From Blepharisma japonicum (Eukaryota; Ciliophora; Heterotrichea; Heterotrichida; Blepharismidae), in the NCBI GenBank assembly GCA_949751835.1, contig CATKHK010000030.1, forward strand, positions 372,001-436,000: a stretch of DNA of 64,000 bases, given 5' to 3'. Of the stretch, positions 55,286-64,000 are shown piece after piece (the first letter of the stretch is position 1; each line of letters begins with the position of its first letter). Below the pieces are notes generated by a model, which ran no database searches, had not been told where the DNA came from, and saw only the letters and a list, made by a program, of their open reading frames with translations. The position numbers and the translations under genes are program-made.

Positions 55286-55951
55286 AAAATTTTGACGATA
55301 ATCTGCCGCAAACAAATAAATACAATTTTCATAATAGGCACAGGCAGGAAAAGTATGATTTGAGATAGAAGGTAAAAATCTTTTAATTGATAAAGATTTT
55401 AGATCAATTATGCAACAAATTCCAGATTTATCTTCACGATTTTCATAATAAAAGAATAACTCAGAGTTAGGAAGCTGGCAAAAGCATGATCCAGAATAAG
55501 TTTTAATGTCTAAATCTAATGCAACTCTATTCCACTTTTTTAATTTAGTGTCATAAAATCCAAGATATTTGTTCTTATGTTTATTTTTGATATTAACATA
55601 ATATATAAATCTTGAATCAAAATCATACTGATCCTTAAATTCGCAAATTTTATTGGTAATTTCTGCAAGTTTTGCTGATAAGCTTGCACACTGCAATTTA
55701 GCATCACTATTTATTTCACATAAATATTTTAATTCATTGTCAAACGATTTTAATTTTTCAAGGTCTTCTTCAAGTAAAAGTATTTTAGAATTAAATTCCT
55801 CTAATTTATAGCAACTAATGAATCTTGAAGAGTATTCTAATAATACATTTTGGTATTTTTCTTTAATTTCTAAGAGCTTTGTAAGCTTTTCATTTATGTC
55901 TTTAATTGCAATGCATGAATTTTCAAAATCTGATCTTTTCCTTCTAATCAT
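55238..55951 (-). CDS. Chimeric frame: kelch-gene 5' part joined to B-box relic
   Basis: 237 residues, ATG to TAA. Residues 1 to about 220 are nearly identical to the protein at 50125-51240, up to YLFAADYRQN. The last about 17 (FKIEAITNTNEIIKEF) come from the B-box family relic, as at 61081-61302. The join is at 55286-55293 and sits exactly at the tandem duplication junction. The protein would keep the coiled coil and only the first propeller repeats, so it is probably a non-functional by-product, unless the coiled coil alone has a role. Confidence 0.65.
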   Translation of the reverse strand: MIRRKRSDFENSCIAIKDINEKLTKLLEIKEKYQNVLLEYSSRFISCYKLEEFNSKILLLEEDLEKLKSFDNELKYLCEINSDAKLQCASLSAKLAEITNKICEFKDQYDFDSRFIYYVNIKNKHKNKYLGFYDTKLKKWNRVALDLDIKTYSGSCFCQLPNSELFFYYENREDKSGICCIIDLKSLSIKRFLPSISNHTFPACAYYENCIYLFAADYRQNFKIEAITNTNEIIKEF

Positions 55952-56340
55952 TATATTTTTATTAATAGCAGCTTTTGTTAAACGCGTAAAAAAATATTAA
56001 ACATATGAAATGAAAAATATAAGTAATTATAAATTTAAACCGTTCAAGCTTAAATAATTGCTGAATTGCGCCGAAACCTTGAAATCAATATATCTTCTTC
56101 AACACAAGTGTTCCTATTTTCGCTGAATTTTCACTCCAGCTATTGAAGCAAATAATTCCTTTTTGACTCACATTGCAGTAAGCATGGTGCTTGTATGGTC
56201 CGAGATAGTCCATAATCAAAAATAAAGGAAGCCCTCATCAGACTGTGCCTCCTTAATTCTTGATCCAAGATCGATAACTTTAAGTGCATTCACCAAAGCA
56301 AAAGTTTTTAAAAAGTTAACTCTTTATAAATAATGGGCAT
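55952..56340. other. Spacer, right copy
   Basis: Non-coding, matches 51241-51555 of the left copy until about 56263, then diverges. Confidence 0.45.
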
Positions 56341-57190
56341 CAAAGTTAATTGTATTCATAGTGGTAAGAGTTTTGCACACTTTTTATTTAAGTCTTCAAC
56401 TACATTTCATGAACTTTCAAAATCTGATCTTTCTTTTAATCATTATATTTTTATCAATAACAGCTATCATTAAACTGTTTTGAAGCTTAAACTAAATAAA
56501 TTCTGGCCTACTGAAAAGTAATTTTTTTAATTCTTGTTCACACATAATATATCGATTTAATAAAAAAACTATTAATTATGCTTATCCAATATTATAAATC
56601 AATATTTCATATCTTAATATTCTTGTCGATATCGCCAATAGTAATAAAATACCCCATTTTTGAGATTTTAATTTTGTCTCCTCTTTCATGAGCAAAATTT
56701 CGTTTGGATTACTTTCTCCAAAATAATGCTTTTACTATCATGTGACCATACTATTGACATCAGATAGTAATCGTGTCAAATTTCTTTAACTATCATAATT
56801 CTTTTAGCATCTGTCCCTTAGATATCAAATATTTATTTTTGTTTGATGTTGACATCAAATTAAAATTTTCCATATGGCGACTGCATTATAAAATCGTAAT
56901 TGTCATCTATTTTATATTTAGCTAATTGCTTCTGATTTTCTTCACCTCAAGTTCTTATATTTTTATCATTTAAAGAAATGATAAAATTTTCGAATTTGGA
57001 TAAACACCACTCAGTACTCTGCTTTATTTTGTATTCAAATTAGATTTTAAAATAAAAATTAGTTGGTTGCTATCAATATCTCATATTTCCACACAGCGTG
57101 AATCTCTATATGAAAGTATTTTTTACTATCAGAAGGAAATTCAGAAAATAGCTGACACAATTTATTATTAGCTGAAACATTTAGCTGTAA
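56341..57190 (-). pseudogene. Older decayed unit: kelch 5' end plus WD40 3' end
   Basis: At 56443 a minus-strand ATG-like start with the kelch family's first residues (MIKRK) is visible but disrupted within a few codons. From about 56480 to 57190 the sequence follows the last about 190 codons of the WD40 genes with many differences, small indels and stops. The order (kelch 5' end next to WD40 3' end) equals that of the intact units, so this is a third, older copy that has shrunk. Confidence 0.7.
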
Positions 57191-57592
57191 ATCATAGAAT
57201 TCGATGCATTTAAAACAACTCAATAAATGAATAGAATATCTGTGAATAGAGATAGATGATAATCAGCTTTTGAATGACTGTTATTTTATGAATTGCAATA
57301 ATGTGGAGCATTTAATCATATTATTGAATAAAGATTTGGAATACACTAAACTAAATTTTATTGCAGAGGTATGCAAAACGGATAAAATAGAGGTACGCTG
57401 AAAAAATTAGAGAAGTAGTTTCAAAGATCAAGATTTTATTTATAGCTTAATACAAATGAAGTAAAGTAATGCTATTGACAAGGAAATTATATTTTTAGAG
57501 GCTTAAATTAAATAAATTCTGGCATACTGAAATTTATTTTTTGATACTCGTCCACACATAATATAACGAATTAATGAAAACTATTTATATGT
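57191..57592. other. Spacer of unknown origin, then 3' flank of WD40 gene 2
   Basis: 57191-57498 has no match elsewhere in the window; a 40-codon plus-strand frame is open but unrecognised. 57499-57592 matches the 3' flank of WD40 gene 1. Confidence 0.4.
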
Positions 57593-60082
57593 CTATCTAA
57601 TATTATTATCAAATTTTCATATTTTAATATTTTTGTCGTATTTGCCAATAGTAAAAAAATGCCCCATTTTTGAGATTTTAATATTTTTTATAATTTCTCT
57701 ATGCTCATAAGCAGTCATTGTTTTGATCGCTTTTCCTGTATCATAATCTCATTCTATTATTTTTCCATTGTTATTTCCAGCAATAATACTCTTACTGTCA
57801 GGCGACCACACTATTGAAAACAGAAAGTAATCATGTAAAATTTCTTTAACTTTCGTAATTCTTTTAATATCTCCTAAATATAAAATATTTATTTTCCATC
57901 TACGATGACAACAAAATAAAAATTTTCCACATGGTGACTGTCTTATAAAATCGTAGCTATTATCTATTTTAGATTTAGCTAATTGTTTCTGACTTTTTAC
58001 ATCTCAAGTTCTAATATATTTATTATCTAAAGAAATGACAAAATTTCCGAATTTGGATCAACACCAATTAGTGCTATCTTTCAACTTAGGTTTTAAAACA
58101 GAAATTATTTGATTGCTATCAATATCTCATATTTCCACACAACTCAAATCTCCTAATGAGAGAATTTTTTTACCATCAGAAGAAAATTCAATCCTTATGG
58201 GCATTACATTCGTTTTGATTACCTTAAATAGAGATCCATCATAAATATTTCAAAATTTAATCATACTTTGGCAGCTTGTAGAGGCTAAAACAGTATCATA
58301 TATTGCTATCGAATAGTTGCAATTTGAGCAGCAAGCCATAAATCTTTTTAAAATTTTTTGATTTTCAGTTAGAAATATTGATATCCATCTTTTGCAACTT
58401 AAAGCAACAAACAATTGGCTATCAAATGAAAAAGAAATCTTTATTATTTCTTCCCTTCAATACGATTTCTTATTAACTTCTTCATTAAATTGAATCTTTC
58501 AATTTTTGAGGCTAAAAAGAGTATTGTTGGCAAGTAAATATTTCCCTTTTGGATGAAAATCAAGGATATCTTTTCTAAAAAATGGAGAATACTCTTTCCC
58601 TTTAGACAAATTAATAACTTTTTCTATCCAATCAGTCTCTATAGCAATATATCTCCCACAATGAGAAAACTTAATATAAAAATGATTTGTAAAAATAACT
58701 AGCGGTTCTAGCTTTTCAAAATCGTAAAGAGCTAAATCTTTTTTTCCTGTAGGAATAGCTATATATTTACGATTAAAAGATATACCCACTTTGCGATGAT
58801 CTAATCCATCAAAATGAATTATTTCCGTTCTTCTAGGCAAATTTCATATACTTAAATTGTTATCATTTCAAATTATCAAATTTTCTCCTGAAGGTGTAAA
58901 GCTCGCAAATTGTAAATTTGGATCCAATCATCTAATTTCATTTATTATTTTTTTGGTTTTTATGCTATAAATTTTCACAATTGTTTTTGCACCAGTAGAT
59001 TTTCAAATTAAGCAAAGATAGTTATTGCAAGGTGAAAAACAGCAAAATGTTCCAGTATTCGAAAATTTGCCAATTTGAAGCTTAGTAGAAGTATCTCACA
59101 ATATTCTTTTCTCATAATCACTTGAAACTAAATATTTTCCATCATCAGAAAACAATAAGAAGTTTATAAATGTATCACTCTCTATTAATTGAGTAATTTC
59201 CTCATAAGTTTTTGCATCATAAAGAAATATTTTTGATTTTTTAGCAATTGCAAGAAATCTACCACAAGGAGAAAATTGCATAATTTGAGCTCATTCTCCT
59301 AAATCTAAATCTTTCCCAAAGTTAACATTAAGCATGCTACAATTTCTAAAATCGGAGTTATAGATATGAGCTCTTGAGAAATTAACCCCATCAAGAAAGC
59401 TTGATTCAAAATTTGTATTAATAAATAAACCCCATGATAAATCTGCATTCGGAATTTTTATATTGCTTAAATCTTTATTTTTAAATGAGAATCCAGATTT
59501 ATTGAGAAGCGTAATTGAGTTACTTGCTGCAATGCTGATTGAGTCTGATATTTTTGATTCTAAAACGATATTATAAAGATTATCTTTTATTTCTTCTGTA
59601 AGAAGGTTTTCGATATAACTTCTTATTTTTCTATAATCATTTAAATCAATTTTATTCAAATAACTCTCTTTTATGGAATCGAAAGAATTTGTGCTTGCCA
59701 AGGATTGGATAATTTTTTTAGCCAAAATTAAATTAACTTGTTCTTTGCTAAAACATACTCATTCATTCACGTAAAACCATTTTATCAAGCTTATTTTTTC
59801 TTTTTCTTTAATTTGGTATAAAGAGTTAAATGCTGCTGTTTCTTCAAAGACATTCTCTAAATTTCTTTTAAATGCTTTATTAATTTCTATAATTTGTTTA
59901 AGAGTCATATCTCTTTTATGATATTTAATGCTAACCTGCATTTTTCTGACTTGATCGATAAAAGAATTAATTTTGGCTTTTATTAGATTTCTTTTTTTGT
60001 TAAACCTGTTGTAAACTCTCATTTTATTTCCTTTTGCTTCAAAGTCACAACCGAAAAGTTCGATGCCTTTACTAGTGTGCAT
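57593..60082 (-). CDS. WD40 protein with pentapeptide-like repeats, copy 2
   Basis: 829 residues, ATG to TAG, one frame with TGA as Trp. Nearly the same protein as 51647-54142, with scattered substitutions and a small difference just after the pentapeptide region (DLDLGEWAQIMQFSPCG here versus VDLGFGIKTRIIKFSPCG). All domains are kept. Both copies remaining open over 2.4 kb suggests either recency or selection. Some TGA Trp codons are substituted (for example a Trp near RCCHRRW), so the copies are diverging at the protein level. Confidence 0.8.
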
Positions 60083-60719
60083 ATTGATTATTAAAATGCT
60101 GGGTTATTTGTATAAATTATTCAGTGAATTATAAATTTAAAATTAATCTTTTTAGTTTTGCTATTTTTATTAGCACTAAACACAGCAGGTAACAAAAATT
60201 TGAAAAATTAACATTGGCAAATATTTTCTTCTATTTTTAAAAGGATCATTACCCATTTAATATTTAATTGTTTTGAAATTCTACATTTTATTTTTCTATT
60301 TTGATTTCTTTAATCAATCTTATATGAAATTTATGGCTTAATTGCATAATACAGATGAAGCTAATTCATTATATACGCTATTTTATCAATATCTAGTAAT
60401 TTTTAATTTATTAAACAATTTTGGTTTAAAACAAATTTATAAACTTGATGTTTCTTAAAACGATAAGACATTAAAGCACATTAAATTAAGCATTTAAAGT
60501 GTTAGACTCTAGCGCAACTTTTAAGTAGCTTAACTAGTGATGGAAAATGTCAAATGAAGGGAAGGGATATAAGGAGAGTAAAGGATGATTGAGAAATTTC
60601 TATGGGATAAATGATAATTATAATTAAACTAAGCTAAATGAGCTCTATCCAAATATAAAATCTAATAGAAATAGAAATTTATTTATAAAAGAGAAATTTA
60701 ATTTTAGCCTTTAAAACAA
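60083..60719. other. Upstream region of WD40 gene 2
   Basis: Close copy of 54143-54779; non-coding. Confidence 0.5.
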
Positions 60720-61310
60720 ATAAGCAATTATGTATCTATAAATATGTTGATGGTAAATGTTTTCTAACTTGGCTAGTTGCATGGAATATGCAGATTAGAG
60801 CGACAATTCTATTCCGCAGAGACATGGGCTTGAACATGCAGAAAAACCAACATCTAAAAAACATAAAATCCTAGAAAAATCCCTATTTTTGTATTTGTTC
60901 GTTTGATTCAATTCCATTTTCTAAAGTTGCTACAAAAGGTTTTTATAAATATTTTTGATAACTACATTTGTTTCTTTTAGCTACATTTGCTTATATTTCA
61001 TCAAATTCTCTAATGTTGAATATCTGAAGCGTTTAATTTTAAAACGTTTTCCATGCCGGTTTCGTAGCAGTATCAAGAACCTATTCTCCATTATAGATTT
61101 TAATCATTTTGTTGTACCTAATTTCTGCCTTATTTATTTGCTTGATATATTTCTCAAATTCAGCTTTAAAATTCTTGATAATTTCATTTGCGTTAGTAAT
61201 TGCTTCAATCTTAAAATTTTCCTTTTTAAGCGTTATTAGCTTATCGATGATTGATTGCCTCATTTCTTTTCCTGGTTTAAGTACTAGAGGCTGCATACTC
61301 ACTGATAAAT
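60720..61310 (-). pseudogene. B-box/coiled-coil family relic (right copy)
   Basis: The frame 61081-61302 (minus) encodes a coiled coil, 'LVLKPGKEMRQSIIDKLITL' then 'NANEIIKNFKAEFEKYIKQI', that is similar to residues about 55-115 of the protein at 63369 (SLKPADEIKQPLISKLTEL, then ASEIIINFKATFGKYMDQI). Downstream pieces continue the match but with stops. The zinc-binding start is absent. A decayed member of that family. Confidence 0.6.
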
Positions 61311-61379
61311 TTATTTTTATTGTTACGATAATAATTCTAATTCAGGACTCATGTTTACAATTTACAAAAATAAAAATTA

Positions 61380-61492
61380 TAAGCAGATGCAAAATTCAAA
61401 AATAAATTATTATGCTAGTCCTATTTTTTATAATAATTTCATCTATTTAATAGGAGGAAACAACAATCAGGTTGAAAGGTATGATTTTAATT
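61380..61492 (+). pseudogene. Isolated kelch-repeat fragment
   Basis: Plus-strand reading gives 'YNNFIYLIGGNNNQVERYDFN', a clear single kelch repeat with the double Gly, then a stop. No gene continues on either side. A scrap of a B-box/kelch family gene in the opposite orientation to its neighbours. Confidence 0.5.
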
Positions 61493-61527
61493 AGCTGAAT
61501 TTTTAATAAGATGTATTAATTAGGTTA

Positions 61528-61980
61528 ATGGAAAATATAACCATTGCAGTGGGGTGTGACCATGAAGGACATGATATGAAAGTGCAGCTTGTGCAATATC
61601 TCAGCGGAAAAGGAATTTCCATTATTGATGTCGGTACAAATGACTCCACTAATGCTGTTGATTATCCAGTATATGCAAAACTAGTTTGCGATAAAGTTCT
61701 TTCAGGTGAAGCTCAAAGAGGATTATTAATTTGTGAGTCAGGAATTGGCATGTCAATGGCAGCTAATCGTTATAAAGGTATTCGCTGTGCTGTTTGCCAT
61801 GACTATTTTGGAGTTCAAATGACAAGAGAGCACAATGATTGCAACGTCTTAGCTTTGGGTGGCAAGGTCATTGGCATAGAAGTGGCAAAGCAATTGGTAG
61901 ACACGTATCTTTCAACACGCTTTTTAAGCGAACACCCTAATCACCCTAGAAGAGTCAATTTACTAAACTCTTATCCTTAG
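61528..61980 (+). CDS. RpiB/LacA-B family sugar-phosphate isomerase
   Basis: 150 residues, complete, intronless. The start IAVGCDHEGHDMK carries the substrate-binding Asp-His, 'RGLLICESGIGMSMAANRYKGIRCAVC' the active-site Cys69 and phosphate loop, and REHNDCNVLALGG the conserved end motif. RpiB interconverts ribose-5-phosphate and ribulose-5-phosphate in the pentose phosphate pathway. It is common in bacteria and found in several protists, so old transfer is possible, but the base composition here matches the ciliate genes and gives no sign of recent arrival. Confidence 0.92.
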   Translation: MENITIAVGCDHEGHDMKVQLVQYLSGKGISIIDVGTNDSTNAVDYPVYAKLVCDKVLSGEAQRGLLICESGIGMSMAANRYKGIRCAVCHDYFGVQMTREHNDCNVLALGGKVIGIEVAKQLVDTYLSTRFLSEHPNHPRRVNLLNSYP

Positions 61981-62034
61981 AAAAAATTAAAAATTATTAA
62001 TCAGTTTACAAATTAAACGGAGTGAAGTAATTTC

Positions 62035-63140
62035 TTATTGATCTCACAGAGGTGTTTTAGCTATAAAATTTCAATTTCAATATATCCTACTGCAATATCT
62101 TGATAAGTAGCCCGAATGATCTTATTAAAGGTATTGAACTTATACCCAATCCAACCCCAATTCAGATTATAGCTGAATTAAATTCTATCATATCTTCTAG
62201 ATAAAAAGAGATAAAAAGCATCCCAATCCCACTGAAATGCTCCCAATAATCCCTAAGCCCCAAGCAATCATCAGAATTAGAATTGTTTTTGATGGCCTAA
62301 AGGCCAAATTAAATTTTTATTAAGCAATAAATTCAGCTGAGCTCTGTCTTGTAATCAATTTTTCATATAAATATAATCTGCTGTGCAATCTTTAGAAAGG
62401 AAAAGCATATCCAAAAAAATGAATCCTCGCTCTGAATTAGAACAAATCCTAAGGATGCAAGAACTGACAAAACAAGCTCAGGCATCAATAAATGCCAAAG
62501 AGGAGATTTAAGGGAACTATCATCAAATCTTGCATAAAATAATCAAGCAGTTAAGCTTAATTGTAAAAAAATCACGAAGTCTCTTATCAATCTTTCGATG
62601 GCTTGAGTATTAAAATTCCTAGTAAAACATATAGAATCATATTTGCATATGGCTTACTGTCGAGCGATCTTTTGCAGATAAAACAAGACTGTAGAGTTGT
62701 GAGATTTATAAGTGGACGCGTTACTGAATTCAATAAATTAGACTCCATTTTAAATAGCTAACGGACTTTTGATAGCAGGTAAATTAGCGTTATATGCTAA
62801 AAGAAAATGTTTAGGAAAGCATGACTCAACTACCTCTCGGTCTAAATTTTACTCACTGCTGAAATGCACAATATAGAGATTCAATAATTATATCAAACTA
62901 TTCTATTCCAAAAGTTGTAAAAATATAGCATCCCTCAAAATAGATACCAAAAAGCTCCAATTTGACATTAAATGGTGAAAAAAATTGAAGCTGGACTCTG
63001 CAAAAACTAATAGCCTTACAGCTAATTGTAGCCATCCTGCATTGCTTATTATAAGGTTTCATTAACTCAAAACTAGCTCTGAAAGTTCGATCTCACATCA
63101 AAGCAAGCATCTCAGGTAACAATTTATAAAATAAAGAATT
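62035..63140 (-). pseudogene. Decayed or unusually spliced multi-pass membrane-protein gene
   Basis: Minus-strand reading with TGA as Trp shows a 114-codon open stretch at 62312-62653 with membrane-like segments (SLTAWLFYARFDDS, LLMPELVLSVLASLGFVLI, KIAQQIIFIWKID). Other hydrophobic pieces lie in neighbouring frames: 'ILILMIAWGLGIIGSISVGLG' (to TAG at 62207) and 'IIWIGVGLGISSIPLIRSFG' further on. A further open stretch lies upstream near 62890-63130 (RTFRASFELMKPYNKQCRM). The phrase with SPLWHLLMPE faintly recalls TMEM185-type proteins. Frames do not join with canonical GT-AG mini-introns, so a decayed gene is the simplest reading. Confidence 0.45.
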
Positions 63141-63368
63141 TATAACTTAATAAAACAGAACCATGCATTAACAAAATTGCGCTCATCATTTCTTCATACG
63201 ATTATAATAAGTATTTTTAAGTTCCTAATAAAAAGAAAATAGCCATAATGCGTTTGGTATTCCAATCCACCTTAAAAGGAAGCATATTGACTACTCCAAT
63301 TAAAAATTTACTAAAGCCTTTATTTTATAAATTTATTAATCAATTAGCCATAATCAATTCTACAAAAA
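63141..63368. other. Upstream region of the last gene
   Basis: About 230 nt AT-rich; no element recognised. Confidence 0.4.
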
Positions 63369-64000
63369 ATGAAGACATACCGCTGCTTTAAAGATAATTG
63401 TCACAGCAGGCAATTGGGTAAATGCAATTGCGAAGAAGAAACCTTATCTTGCAAAGATCATGTTGGGGAACATTTATTTAATTCCACTTTTAGGAATCAT
63501 AATTTTTATAGGATAAGCTTAAAGCCAGCGGATGAAATCAAACAGCCGCTTATTTCCAAGCTAACAGAGCTCAAAAAAGATATTCAGATCTATAAAAAAA
63601 AAGTAATTACAGAAGCGAGTGAGATTATAATAAACTTTAAAGCTACTTTTGGAAAATATATGGATCAAATCAATGAGGTTGATAAAAGATGTAGCAGGAT
63701 TATTGAAATTTTGCATACTGGAGAAGAGATTCTTGATGTTTTTAATAAAAATGATATCGAAAATGTGCTTAAACTTAATGCTCAGGAAATCAAGAAAGAA
63801 ATAGCTGGATGAAGTATAGATAACTGCGATTTGGATTGCAAAGAAATTAATACAACCATAAGTGAAATCTATGGAATTACTTTTGATCCTTTTAAAAAAA
63901 CTATAGAAAATCATATTGAGTCAAATGAACTTTCATTTTTCAGACATAATACTTCAAATTTTGCTACAATTAATTTAGATAATTTCCAAATTTCTTCGAC
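63369..64000 (+). CDS. B-box-like zinc/coiled-coil protein, 3' end outside the window
   Basis: At least 210 residues; open to the window end with TGA at 63810-63812 as Trp. The start, CFKDNC...GKCNCEEETLSCKDHVGEHLF, has Cys/His spacing of a B-box-type zinc finger. A coiled coil follows (LISKLTELKKDIQIYKKKVI, then YMDQINEVDKRCSRII). Family relics at 55.2 and 61.2 kb and the kelch scrap at 61.4 kb suggest that the missing C-terminal part is a kelch propeller. Likely a protein-binding adaptor; ligase activity would need a RING, which is not seen. Confidence 0.75.

Larger units (their letters stand above)
50575..55293. repeat. Left copy of a large tandem duplication (about 4.7 kb)
   Basis: Contains the 5' part of kelch gene 2, the first WD40/pentapeptide gene, its upstream region, and the 3' part of a B-box relic. 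The same order recurs at 55286-61220 with high identity. The left end lies inside the kelch gene at AAAATTTT (50575-50582); the right end is the same 8-mer at 55286-55293. Confidence 0.85.
55286..61220. repeat. Right copy of the tandem duplication (about 5.9 kb)
   Basis: Same order as 50575-55293: kelch 5' part, spacer, WD40 gene, upstream region, B-box relic. It is longer by about 1.2 kb (roughly 56264-57498), which holds an older decayed unit. Right end at AAAATTTT 61213-61220. Confidence 0.85.

Noticed and set aside
48770-61310. Repeated kelch/WD40 region as a transposon or old virus-like element
   Set aside because: No transposase, integrase, reverse transcriptase or capsid-like frame and no terminal repeats were seen; a recombination-driven gene family explains the copies.
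62421-62511. A short plus-strand frame (MNPRSELEQIL...)
   Set aside because: About 30 codons, lies antisense to the longer membrane-like frame, and ends in TAA without a plausible intron.

Overview
The window is a macronuclear-type, gene-dense nuclear segment of a heterotrich ciliate, most likely Blepharisma or a close relative. Two things in the sequence say so. First, TGA is read as tryptophan throughout. It sits at conserved Trp positions of catalase, WD40 repeats, the RING-CH finger, the CCT domain and others, and every closed gene ends in TAA or TAG. Second, the introns are only 15 or 16 nt long. I placed 14 of them, all GTA...AG: ten of 15 nt and four of 16 nt. The DNA is AT-rich, genes lie on both strands, and many intergenic gaps are under 350 nt. 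A standard-code reading breaks most genes into fragments, so the coordinates below join those pieces.

Layout. 1-8 kb: tail of a gene, a twin-CX9C mitochondrial-type protein, a CCT-domain protein, the Golgi tether COG8, a coiled-coil protein, a small stand-alone protein resembling a dynein microtubule-binding stalk, and an AGC kinase. 8-19 kb: secreted and cytosolic coiled-coil proteins, PEX11, an aquaporin-like channel with altered NPA boxes, a PH-domain protein, membrane transporters, an IQ-motif protein, a DUF229 membrane protein and a Cys-His protein. 19-31 kb: an FHA/RING-CH ligase, a multi-pass membrane protein, a Ulp1/SENP SUMO protease, an EF-hand protein, a FHIT-type HIT hydrolase, a cyclin and a large WD40-TRP-like channel fusion. 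31-47 kb: tRNA-Asp(GTC), a RING/TRAF-type zinc-finger protein, an RCC1-TKL kinase fusion, a nucleotide-sugar transporter, MsrA, a LysM-TLDc protein, RPB4, ALKBH6, a DYRK kinase, a copper P-type ATPase, and a catalase ending in the peroxisome signal SKL.

From about 47 to 61 kb the character changes. This is a low-GC accessory region of coiled-coil/kelch genes, WD40 genes with pentapeptide-like repeats, and many decayed copies of both. A tandem duplication of about 4.7 kb can be traced almost to the base. It joins the inside of a kelch gene to the inside of a B-box family relic through 8 nt of shared sequence and leaves a chimeric reading frame. A third, older and decayed unit lies inside the right-hand copy. 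The window closes with an RpiB-type sugar-phosphate isomerase, a decayed or unusually spliced membrane-protein gene, and the start of a B-box/coiled-coil gene that runs off the end.

Catalase with SKL and PEX11 together point to peroxisomes in this organism. COG8 and the sugar transporter serve the Golgi. Most other neighbours look functionally unrelated, as expected for ciliate gene order.
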